Below, piece by piece: positions 39,952-47,292 of a stretch of 64,000 nucleotides of DNA. The notes under the pieces were generated by a model, which did not search any database, was not told the origin of the DNA, and worked only from the letters and a program-made list of their open reading frames with translations. The stretch is from positions 62,001 through 126,000 of the forward strand of contig DATHWW010000019.1 of assembly GCA_035460165.1 (NCBI GenBank). The letters run 5' to 3'. The number at the start of each line of letters is the position of its first letter. Positions within the stretch are counted from its first letter, which is position 1. This DNA is from MM2 sp035460165. GTDB taxonomy: Bacteria; Pseudomonadota; Gammaproteobacteria; Burkholderiales; Methylophilaceae. Position numbers and translations under genes: made by a program.

Positions 39952-41844
39952 TTAAACCAACCCCAGCGCCTTCATGCGGCGATACATCGTATTGCGGCTG
40001 ATGCCGAGTTGGCGGGCGGCGGCGGAGACATTGCCTTCATGACAGCGCAATGCGGCGCGTATGGCCTCGCCGGCGAGGTCGTCAAGGGTGGCCCCTTCCG
40101 GCTCCGTTTCGGCAAACCGTTCCAGGTCGTCAAGGAAATCCTGCGTCAGGTGCAATTCGGTGACCGGCTTGCCGGAAGCCAGTGCGAGTGCCGTCCGCAC
40201 CACATTGTGCAACTGGCGGATATTGCCCGGCCAGGGATGCGAGCGGAAAAGCTCCATGACCTCGGGCGTGAATTCCGCATGCTCCGCGTGCTCGATCTGC
40301 AGCAGCATATCCAGCAGCGCGGATAAATCCGTGCGCTGCCTGAGCGGAGGCAACGTCACCGACAGGCCGTTCAGACGGTAATAGAGATCGCTACGGAACT
40401 CGCCGCTTTCGACCTTCTCGCGCAGTTTCTGGTTGGTGGCGCTGACCAGCGAAAAATCCAGTGCCTTGGCCTTGCTGCCGCCTAGCGGAGTGACGCTGCG
40501 TTCCTGCAATACGCGCAGCAGCCGGGCCTGCAATGCCAGCGGCATATCCCCGATTTCGTCCAGAAATAACGTCCCGCCGTGCGCCTGCTCCAGTTTGCCT
40601 GGGCTGCCCCGGCGGCGCGCGCCGGTGAATGCGCCCTCCTCATAACCGAACAGCTCGGACTCGATCAGGCCTTCCGGCAAGGCGGCGCAATTCACCGCCA
40701 CCCAGGGGCCGTGGCTGCGCGATGAGGCATCGTGAATGGCGCGCGCAAAGAGCTCCTTGCCGACGCCGGTTTCGCCTTCGATAAGAATGGGAATACCTTG
40801 CTGCAGCACCATTTTTACCTGCGCAATGGCGCGGGCGACACGCGGGTCGCCACTGTCCAGCATGTCAAAATTCGCGGCGGAAGTGCGCTTGGGTCGTGCC
40901 GATAATTCGGCGCGAGCGGCGGCGGAACTCCGCTCCGGCGAAATCTCCAGACGCGCAAACAGGCGCGCGCCGTTGGCAAGTCGCAGCGGGAAGATCAACT
41001 GCTCGGCCGATGCGCCACGCGCAAGGGTCGCGTTCAGCGGCATGTCGAACAGGCTATCGAAGGGAATGCCGCGCGCCGGGCCGGCCAGCTCAAGCTGGAA
41101 TTGCCCGCTGCGATTCAGGGCCATCAGCGTGCCGTCGCCGGAAAATACCGCGATGCCCTCCCACAACGTGCCTATGAATTCCGGACGGGCATGGAAATGC
41201 AGCGCGAACTCGCCCTTGCAACTGGCACGGAACAACCGGTTTTCGATCATTTGCGCCGCCATCTTGACCAGGGCCAGGGTGTGCTGCTGCGGCATCAGGT
41301 AGTCGTTGGAAACGTCCAGCGTGCCGACCAGCTCATTGGCCGCGCCGAAAATAGGCACCGCCGAACAGCTGAGAATATGATGGCGCTCCATGTAATGCTC
41401 GGCGCCCTGCACCGTCATCGGGGCTTTATCGACCAGCGCCGTGCCGATGGCATTCGTCCCGCGCTGATCCTCATGCCAGGAGCATCCGGGGCTGAGTGCG
41501 ATGCGTTGTGCTGCGCTGAGGAAATTATCGTCGCCCAGGCTGTGCAGTATCAGGCCCTCGTCGTCGGTCAGGATCACCATGCTGCGCGTATGCGAAATCT
41601 GCTCGTTCAGCGTCGCCATTTCCGGGCGGGCATGGGATAGCAGCAGCTCGTTCTTTTCGCATTTACGCGCCAGTTCGTCATGGGTAATCAGCTCATTGAC
41701 GACGGGAGAAGAGGTCTCGAGGCCACTGTCCAGGCAGCGCCGCCAGGAGCGTTCAATCGCCTCGGCGACGGCTCCTTGCCGCACACGTCCGGCAGAAAAA
41801 AATTCCTGCCTGGCGCGCAAAACTGCTTGCGTATCATCTTGCAT
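39952..41844 (-). CDS. AcoR-type sigma-54-dependent activator, divergent from xoxF
   Basis: A 630-residue protein: GAF-like sensor at the N-terminus (about 70-230), AAA+ domain (about 305-545: Walker A GETGVGKELFARA, GAFTGA in GYEEGAFTGARRR, Walker B LFLDEIGDM) and Fis-type helix-turn-helix (NVSAAARQLGISRNTMYRRM). There is no receiver domain, so it senses a ligand, as AcoR does for acetoin. A near-perfect sigma-54 promoter precedes the divergent xoxF, so this protein probably controls methanol dehydrogenase. ATG 41844 starts a typical AcoR N-terminus (MQDDTQAVLRARQEFF). Confidence 0.9.
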   Translation of the reverse strand: MQDDTQAVLRARQEFFSAGRVRQGAVAEAIERSWRRCLDSGLETSSPVVNELITHDELARKCEKNELLLSHARPEMATLNEQISHTRSMVILTDDEGLILHSLGDDNFLSAAQRIALSPGCSWHEDQRGTNAIGTALVDKAPMTVQGAEHYMERHHILSCSAVPIFGAANELVGTLDVSNDYLMPQQHTLALVKMAAQMIENRLFRASCKGEFALHFHARPEFIGTLWEGIAVFSGDGTLMALNRSGQFQLELAGPARGIPFDSLFDMPLNATLARGASAEQLIFPLRLANGARLFARLEISPERSSAAARAELSARPKRTSAANFDMLDSGDPRVARAIAQVKMVLQQGIPILIEGETGVGKELFARAIHDASSRSHGPWVAVNCAALPEGLIESELFGYEEGAFTGARRRGSPGKLEQAHGGTLFLDEIGDMPLALQARLLRVLQERSVTPLGGSKAKALDFSLVSATNQKLREKVESGEFRSDLYYRLNGLSVTLPPLRQRTDLSALLDMLLQIEHAEHAEFTPEVMELFRSHPWPGNIRQLHNVVRTALALASGKPVTELHLTQDFLDDLERFAETEPEGATLDDLAGEAIRAALRCHEGNVSAAARQLGISRNTMYRRMKALGLV

Positions 41845-41883
41845 GAACGGGGTCCTCTGGGGCTGTTTCAACCTTGGTAATCT

Positions 41884-41903
41884 GTGCCACCCGCAGGTGA
41901 CAC
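41884..41903. promoter_or_regulatory. Candidate activator-binding inverted repeat (xoxF UAS)
   Basis: GTGCCACC at 41884-41891 and GGTGACAC at 41896-41903 form an inverted repeat with one mismatch, about 130 bases upstream of the sigma-54 promoter of xoxF, the usual distance for an upstream activating sequence. Confidence 0.45.
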
Positions 41904-42033
41904 CTGTGCATTTCCGTGACAACGGGGGAATTTTTCATTCCCCGATTATTTTTATTCGAACGCACTCGACAATTGGCGACGAAGCCTTGCAGGACAACGC
42001 CTTCCTCAATGCGCTTGCTGCATCTCGGCATTC

Positions 42034-42049
42034 TGGCACGCCAGTTGCG
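42034..42049 (+). promoter_or_regulatory. Sigma-54 promoter of xoxF
   Basis: TGGCACGCCAGTTGCG matches the -24/-12 consensus TGGCACG-N4-TTGCW at every fixed position. Transcription should start near 42060, leaving a leader of about 93 bases before the xoxF GTG. Confidence 0.9.
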
Positions 42050-42152
42050 TAGATGAGTTGTGTCGATGATACGGCAATCGCTGATATCACGACAAGCGAA
42101 TCTGATTTAGAGCTTGGCTCTAACCAATAAAACTAGTCTTTGGAGAATTAGC

Positions 42153-44024
42153 GTGAAATTTCAACCGTTGAAACTGGCTCTCGGTACCACCATGCTCGGC
42201 CTGCTCAGCCTGCCGGCATTCGCGAGCGACGAGCTGACGAAGCTCATGCAGGACGACGCCCAATGGGCGCATCCCCGCAAGGATTTTGCCAATACCGGCT
42301 ATAGCCGCCTCAATCAGATCAACCAGAGCAACGTCAAATCTCTGAAGCTGGCCTGGACGTTCGCCACCGGTGTCAACCGTGGCCATGAAGGCGCGCCGCT
42401 GGTGGTCGGCGACACCATGTACATTCATACCGCTTTCCCGAACAACGTCTACGCGCTGGATCTGAACGACAACCAGAAGATCAAGTGGGCTTACTTCCCC
42501 AAGCAGGATCCGGCGGTGCAGGCGCTGCTGTGCTGCGATAACGTCAGCCGCGGCCTGGGCTACGGCGATGGCAAGATATTCCTGCAGCAGAATGACGGCA
42601 TGCTGGTCGCGCTCGACGCCAAGTCCGGCGAAAAAGTCTGGGATGTGGCTGTCGTGAACACGCAGGAAGGCGCTTCCACCACCAATGCGCCGCATATCGT
42701 CAAAGACAAGGTCATTACAGGCTGCTCCGGCGGCGAATACGGCGTCCGCTGCTACCTCTCCGCCTACAATATCAAGGACGGCAAGCTGGCTTGGCGCGCT
42801 TACAGCACCGGCCCGGATAGCGAAGTGCTGATCGGCAAGGATTTCAACAAGGAAAACCCGCATTACAGCGCGCTTTCCTTGTATGAAGACGTGAATGGCG
42901 GCAACAAACAGGGCGGCTCCTTCAAGGCATTGACCAAGCAACAACTGAAGTATCCGGAAAGCGAACTCGGCGTCAAAACCTGGCTCAAGCCGCAGGCACG
43001 CAAGGACGGCTGGCAGAATGGCGGCGGTGCAACCTGGGGCTGGTATTCCTACGACCCGGCGCTCAACCTGCTGTACTACGGCAGCGGAAACCCCGGCACC
43101 TGGAACCCTGACGTGCGCCCCGGCGACAACAAGTGGTCGATGACCATCTTCGCGCGTGACGTGGACACCGGCATGGCACGCTGGGGTTACCAGATGACGC
43201 CGCATGACGAGTGGGATTACGACGGCATGAACGAAGTCATCCTGTGGGATGCCAAAGGCAAGAAGCTCGCTTCGCACTTCGACCGCAACGGTTTCGCCTA
43301 CACCTTCGACCGCACCAACGGCACCCTGCTGGTCGCCGAAAAAATGCGTCCGTTCGTCAATTGGGCGACTTCCATCGACCTCAAGTCCGGCGTACCGAAC
43401 AAGGATCCCAAGTTCTCCACCCATCAGGACTACAACGCGCAAGGCATCTGCCCTTCCGCGCTGGGCGTCAAGGATGAGCAGCCGGCGGCCTTCTCGCCCA
43501 AGACCGGTCTGTTTTACGTTCCGCTCAACCATGTGTGCATGACGTATGAACCGGTCGAATCCAAATACGTTGCCGGCCAGCCGTGGGTAGGGTCGACGCT
43601 GACCATGTTCGCCGGCCCCGAAGGCGTGATGGGCGGCTTCATGGCCTGGGATGGCCTCAAGGGCAAGTCGGTCTGGTACAACAAGGAAAAATTCTCCGCC
43701 TGGGGCGGCGTATTGGCCACCTCCACCAATCTGGTGTTCTATGGCACGCTGGACCGCTGGTTCAAGGCGCTGGACGCACGCACCGGCAAGGAACTGTGGA
43801 AATTCCAGGTCGGCTCCGGCGTCGTCGGCAATGCGATCACGTACAGCCACAAGGGCAAGCAGTATGTCGGCGTACTCTCCGGCATCGGCGGCTGGGCCGG
43901 CGTGGCAATGAATCTGGGCATGACCAACGATACCGACGGCCTCGGTGCTGCCGGCGGCTATAAGGAGCTGGTCAAGTTCAACGCGGCTCCTGGCGGCGGC
44001 GCAATGAACGTGTTCAGTCTGTAA
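42153..44024 (+). CDS. xoxF: Lanthanide-type PQQ methanol dehydrogenase XoxF
   Basis: A 623-residue periplasmic quinoprotein of the eight-bladed propeller class. GTG at 42153 is chosen because GGAG lies seven bases upstream; it begins a signal peptide (KLALGTTMLGLLSLPAFAS). Adjacent cysteines (LLCCDNVSRG) form the disulfide ring over PQQ. DEWDYDGMNE at about 353-362 has two aspartates two apart (355 and 357); the second is the extra lanthanide ligand that calcium MxaF enzymes replace with alanine. Tryptophan-docking repeats (TGKELWKFQVGSG) are present. No xoxG cytochrome or xoxJ follows, unlike most methylotroph loci. It oxidises methanol or another alcohol. Confidence 0.93.
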   Translation: MKFQPLKLALGTTMLGLLSLPAFASDELTKLMQDDAQWAHPRKDFANTGYSRLNQINQSNVKSLKLAWTFATGVNRGHEGAPLVVGDTMYIHTAFPNNVYALDLNDNQKIKWAYFPKQDPAVQALLCCDNVSRGLGYGDGKIFLQQNDGMLVALDAKSGEKVWDVAVVNTQEGASTTNAPHIVKDKVITGCSGGEYGVRCYLSAYNIKDGKLAWRAYSTGPDSEVLIGKDFNKENPHYSALSLYEDVNGGNKQGGSFKALTKQQLKYPESELGVKTWLKPQARKDGWQNGGGATWGWYSYDPALNLLYYGSGNPGTWNPDVRPGDNKWSMTIFARDVDTGMARWGYQMTPHDEWDYDGMNEVILWDAKGKKLASHFDRNGFAYTFDRTNGTLLVAEKMRPFVNWATSIDLKSGVPNKDPKFSTHQDYNAQGICPSALGVKDEQPAAFSPKTGLFYVPLNHVCMTYEPVESKYVAGQPWVGSTLTMFAGPEGVMGGFMAWDGLKGKSVWYNKEKFSAWGGVLATSTNLVFYGTLDRWFKALDARTGKELWKFQVGSGVVGNAITYSHKGKQYVGVLSGIGGWAGVAMNLGMTNDTDGLGAAGGYKELVKFNAAPGGGAMNVFSL

Positions 44025-44035
44025 TCCTCCCGATC

Positions 44036-44058
44036 GCGCCCGGATCAACGCCGGGCGC
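44036..44058 (+). terminator. GC-rich hairpin after xoxF
   Basis: GCGCCCGG at 44036-44043 pairs with CCGGGCGC at 44051-44058, followed by GGGTTGTTG. It is a strong stem with a poor T-run, possibly the first of two tandem terminators. Confidence 0.55.
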
Positions 44059-44083
44059 GGGTTGTTGTAATTTCGCGATCCTC

Positions 44084-44116
44084 GCCCCTCTCTTTGCCAT
44101 GGAGGGGCATTTTTTT
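44084..44116 (+). terminator. Rho-independent terminator after xoxF
   Basis: GCCCCTC at 44084-44090 pairs with GAGGGGC at 44102-44108, followed by A and seven T. Confidence 0.85.
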
Positions 44117-44344
44117 GTGCAGCATCCAGTTGCTCTCCCCTGCGTCAGCCTCAGTAAACCCCCTATTGAATAAAGCTCCCTCGCGGAATACCATACTAAA
44201 CAAGTCAACAATTAATCGGGGATAGCTAAAAGCACCGGATATTGCTTCGTTTCATGTGTTCGCACGCGTGCTTGCGTCCCCGGATTGCCCGGGAGGTTCG
44301 TCCAAAAATTTACAGGCGCTACTTTTTGAAGAAGGGAACACATC

Positions 44345-44872
44345 ATGAAAGCAAATCGAATTTCCGGCCTTTTCCTGTGCGCGTCAACCACCATGATGCT
44401 GTGGACTGGCGTTGCAATGAGCGCCGAATTGCCCAGGCAGGGCACAGTCAATTATGTCATCCACTATGTCATGAAACCGATCAATACCATTGATGTCGAC
44501 AAGCTGGGCAAAGCCGTTGCGCTGGAAATGGTAGGAACGACAGCCAACATGGAGGGGAAACCCCTCATGGACAAGATGATCGCCCATTGTGTCGCGATCA
44601 AGATCGACTCCGGCAAGGCACAATACATGAACGGCGGCTGCACCATGACCGACAAGGACGGCGACCGGATTTTCACGATCTTTGATACCCGCGAACTTGT
44701 CGGCGCACTGCCGCGATTCGGCTGCGGCACCCATACCATCACCAACGGCTCGGGCAAATACAAAGGCATCACCGGCAAGGAACCCTTCAACTGCCTCATC
44801 CTGCCCAGCGCATCAGGGCAAGGCTGGAGCGGGATGGATATCGAACACCAGATGACTTATAAATTCGAGTAA
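44345..44872 (+). CDS. Secreted protein of unknown function
   Basis: A 175-residue protein with a signal peptide (SGLFLCASTTMMLWTGVAMSA) and a compact beta-rich domain. Four cysteines (HCVAIKI, GGCTMTDKDGD, FGCGTHT, FNCLILP) could form two disulfides in the periplasm. GSGKYKGITGKEPF near the C-terminus resembles a motif of lipocalin-like or allene-oxide-cyclase-like barrels, a weak hint only. No family is recognised. It lies between xoxF and cfa but is separated from xoxF by terminators. Confidence 0.75.
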   Translation: MKANRISGLFLCASTTMMLWTGVAMSAELPRQGTVNYVIHYVMKPINTIDVDKLGKAVALEMVGTTANMEGKPLMDKMIAHCVAIKIDSGKAQYMNGGCTMTDKDGDRIFTIFDTRELVGALPRFGCGTHTITNGSGKYKGITGKEPFNCLILPSASGQGWSGMDIEHQMTYKFE

Positions 44873-44948
44873 GGCTACTGTCGAAAGATACGCTTGAGGC
44901 AAAGAGAACGGTTCCTCCCTCTTGGCTATTGCAAAGATTTGCCGTCGA

Positions 44949-46148
44949 TCAGACGCTGTAGACATGCCGCCGGTTGAAAGGGTAATCCTGCGTCCCGCCC
45001 TTGTGGGGACGGCCACCCAGTATCTGAAACAGCGCCATCCAGTTGTGCTCGAAGGCGTACGCCGAACCGGCCATGTAAATGCGCCAGATGCGGTATTTGT
45101 GCTCGCCTATCATCGCCAGCGCTTCGTTCTGCCGCGACTCCAGACGTTCTACCCAACTCCATAGCGTGCGCGCGTAATGCGGCCGCAGATTCTCGGCATC
45201 CAGCGGTTCCAGGCCGGCTGCGGCCATCTCCTGCATCACGTTGGAGACATGCGTCAATTCACCACCTGGAAAGACATATTCGTCGACAAACTCCGCAATG
45301 CCACTGCCCAGGCCATGCGCCTCGACCGCCGTGGAGGTGATTCCATGATTCATCACCAGTCCGCCCGGGCGCAGCAGCCTGTATATCTTGGCAAAATACG
45401 CCGCCAGGTTGCGCCGGCCCACGTGTTCGAACATGCCGACACTGGCGATCTTGTCGTATGGGGGACTCTCCGGCACATCGCGATAATCCATTAACCGCAC
45501 CTCTACCCTCCCCTCCAGGCCGCGACGCCGGATTTCCTCGTTCACGTAATCGCGCTGGTTGTCGGAGAGCGTGATGCCCGTTGCCTGCACGCCATATTTT
45601 TCCGCCGCGTGCAGGATGAATCCACCCCAGCCGCAACCGATATCCAGCAGGCGCTCGCCGGGCTTGAGCATCAGCTTGCGGCAGATGAGATCGAGCTTTT
45701 TCTCCTGGGCGAGATCCAGGTTGCAGTCGGCATCCTCGAAATAGGCACAGGAATAAACGCGGTTGCGGTCCAGCCACAGCCCGTAGAATTCATTGGAAAC
45801 GTCGTAATGGTAAGTAATGTTGCGGCGGTCGCTGGCGCGAGTATGGCGCCACCAGCGCCAATCGGAACCGTTGCTGTGGCGAACGGGTGCATCCGCCTTG
45901 CACAGGGTGCGGCCAAGTTCGAGGATATCGCGAGCATTGCCATGCAGATCGATCCAGCCTTCGACGTATGCACGCGCCAGCCCGCCCAGACTGGGGTTGG
46001 CCAGTACGCGCAACGCACGGGGATCGGAAGCATGAATGTGCACCATCGGCTCGGGCGCGGCCATCACTTCCCCGCTCCAGAGATGCACTGCCAGCGGCAA
46101 GTCACTCAGCTTCTCGCCGAGTTGCCTGAGCAAAACGTTCTTGAGCAT
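44949..46148 (-). CDS. cfa: Cyclopropane-fatty-acyl-phospholipid synthase family protein
   Basis: A 399-residue SAM-dependent methyltransferase. The N-terminal domain (1-100) leads to ITYHYDVSNEFYGLWLD; the SAM site is LLDIGCGWGGFILHAAEKYG near 168; then GITLSDNQRDY and the catalytic-site region SVGMFEHVGRRNLAAYF near 240; the C-terminus has AYAFEHNWMALFQILG. It adds a methylene bridge to unsaturated acyl chains of membrane lipids, usually in stationary phase or acid stress. No signal peptide. Confidence 0.92.
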   Translation of the reverse strand: MLKNVLLRQLGEKLSDLPLAVHLWSGEVMAAPEPMVHIHASDPRALRVLANPSLGGLARAYVEGWIDLHGNARDILELGRTLCKADAPVRHSNGSDWRWWRHTRASDRRNITYHYDVSNEFYGLWLDRNRVYSCAYFEDADCNLDLAQEKKLDLICRKLMLKPGERLLDIGCGWGGFILHAAEKYGVQATGITLSDNQRDYVNEEIRRRGLEGRVEVRLMDYRDVPESPPYDKIASVGMFEHVGRRNLAAYFAKIYRLLRPGGLVMNHGITSTAVEAHGLGSGIAEFVDEYVFPGGELTHVSNVMQEMAAAGLEPLDAENLRPHYARTLWSWVERLESRQNEALAMIGEHKYRIWRIYMAGSAYAFEHNWMALFQILGGRPHKGGTQDYPFNRRHVYSV

Positions 46149-46366
46149 CGCACTTCCCTCGTGTCGAAACAGCGAATCGGAACTTGTTGATTATACTAAG
46201 ACAATATCAGGTGCCTGGGAATTCAGCCAAGGCGGTTCATTAAAATCATGAGGTGCATTTCATGACTACCCCGAATGCACACATCCTGTAGCTGGGTATA
46301 GTACGCTTCACAGAAGCCGGGATTCCGGCGACTGTAAGCACTTAACTCAAACCTAAGGAGATTATT
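46149..46366. other. Intergenic region upstream of pqqA
   Basis: No other gene is seen. TATAGT at 46297-46302 could be a -10 box for pqqA, but no good -35 box pairs with it. AGGTGCATTTCATGA / GAATGCACACATCC near 46251-46285 holds a short GTGCATT/AATGCAC inverted repeat that could be an operator. Confidence 0.4.
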
Positions 46367-46438
46367 ATGTGGACCAAGCCCCAAGCTACCGAAATGCGTT
46401 TCGGCTTTGAAGTTACGATGTACGTTTGCAACCGCTAA
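46367..46438 (+). CDS. pqqA: PQQ precursor peptide PqqA
   Basis: A 23-residue peptide: MWTKPQATEMRFGFEV then TMYVCNR. Glu15 and Tyr19, which are cross-linked by PqqE and become the PQQ skeleton, are present with the conserved E-V-T-M-Y spacing. AAGGAG lies six bases before the ATG and a strong terminator follows. No pqqB, C, D or E gene is adjacent, so this is a solitary pqqA copy that feeds biosynthesis enzymes encoded elsewhere. It lies 2.3 kb from the PQQ enzyme XoxF. Confidence 0.95.
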   Translation: MWTKPQATEMRFGFEVTMYVCNR

Positions 46439-46482
46439 TTTGCGCTTGCATTAACCGGTAACCACGATGTGGTAGCCGGAAT

Positions 46483-46512
46483 CAAAAACGGCAGCTTCGG
46501 CTGCCGTTTTTG
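46483..46512 (+). terminator. Rho-independent terminator of pqqA
   Basis: CAAAAACGGCAGC at 46483-46495, loop TTCG, then GCTGCCGTTTTTG at 46500-46512: a perfect 13-base stem with a stable UUCG tetraloop and a built-in T-run. Confidence 0.93.
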
Positions 46513-46575
46513 TTTGTAGGGTATGCCACGTCCGAATGATAGATTTTTATTATCAATGCAATAACAACAATCAAT

Positions 46576-46604
46576 TTGTACTATTTATATCCCCTCCCTA
46601 GAAT
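46576..46604 (+). promoter_or_regulatory. Promoter of ahpC, with possible OxyR site upstream
   Basis: TTGTAC at 46576-46581 and TAGAAT at 46599-46604 are 17 bases apart. Just upstream, ATAGATTTTTATTATCAATG and AATAACAACAATCAAT resemble the spaced ATAG/CTAT half-sites of OxyR, which would fit peroxide induction, but the match is loose. Confidence 0.55.
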
Positions 46605-46646
46605 GCACTTCATCGCAGTTCAACAATCCAACTAGGAGAAAACACA

Positions 46647-47216
46647 ATGGCAACATCCCTGATCAACACCGAAGTCCTGCCTTTCAAGGCAACCGCGTTC
46701 CACAACGGCAAATTCGTCGACGTTTCCGAAACGGATCTGAAAGGCAAGTGGTCCGTGGTGTTCTTCTACCCGGCCGACTTCACTTTCGTCTGCCCGACCG
46801 AGCTGGGCGACCTGGCCGACAACTACGCCGAACTGCAAAAGATGGGCGTGGAAGTGTATTCGATTTCCACCGACACCCACTTTACCCACAAGGCCTGGCA
46901 TGACACTTCCGACACCATCAAGAAGATCAACTTCCCGATGGTGGGCGACCCGACCGGCATCATCAGCCGCAACTTCGGCGTGATGATCGAAGAAGCCGGC
47001 CTCGCTGAACGCGGCACTTTCGTGATCGATCCGCAAGGCAAGATCCAGATCATCGAGATCAACGCTGGCGGTATCGGCCGCGATGCATCCGAACTGCTGC
47101 GCAAGGTCAAGGCCGCACAATACGTTGCCAGCCACCCGGGCGAAGTTTGCCCGGCAAAGTGGAAGGAAGGCGAAGCGACCTTGGCTCCCTCCCTGGACCT
47201 GGTCGGCAAGATCTAA
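46647..47216 (+). CDS. ahpC: Alkyl hydroperoxide reductase peroxiredoxin AhpC
   Basis: A 189-residue 2-Cys peroxiredoxin. The peroxidatic cysteine is Cys49 in FYPADFTFVCPTELG and the resolving cysteine is in HPGEVCPAKW near 168. It reduces hydrogen peroxide and organic peroxides in the cytoplasm and is recycled by AhpF encoded just downstream. AGGAG lies before the ATG. Length matches E. coli AhpC (187). Confidence 0.97.
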   Translation: MATSLINTEVLPFKATAFHNGKFVDVSETDLKGKWSVVFFYPADFTFVCPTELGDLADNYAELQKMGVEVYSISTDTHFTHKAWHDTSDTIKKINFPMVGDPTGIISRNFGVMIEEAGLAERGTFVIDPQGKIQIIEINAGGIGRDASELLRKVKAAQYVASHPGEVCPAKWKEGEATLAPSLDLVGKI

Positions 47217-47232
47217 GCATCACTTGCATGAC

Positions 47233-47260
47233 GCCTGGGCTTGGTGCCCGGGCGGTTTTA
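47233..47260 (+). terminator. Hairpin with short T-run between ahpC and ahpF
   Basis: GCCTGGGC at 47233-47240 pairs with GCCCGGGC at 47246-47253, followed by GGTTTTA. It may act as a partial terminator that makes ahpC expression exceed ahpF. Confidence 0.55.
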
Positions 47261-47292
47261 CCCGAATTCAAATAGAGAGAACGGAAAAAATC

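Larger units (their letters stand above)
44025..44344. other. Intergenic region after xoxF
   Basis: About 320 bases without a recognised gene. It holds a GC-rich hairpin (44036-44058) and a classical terminator (44084-44116) for xoxF. The remainder should hold the promoter of the next gene, whose GAAGGGA ribosome site is near 44332. Confidence 0.5.

Noticed and set aside
42120..44048. A 642-residue minus-strand frame opposite xoxF
   Set aside because: Antisense shadow of a well-recognised quinoprotein gene.
47083..47292. Upstream extension of ahpF
   Set aside because: It overlaps ahpC in another frame and is not protein-like; the ATG at 47293 matches the AhpF family start.
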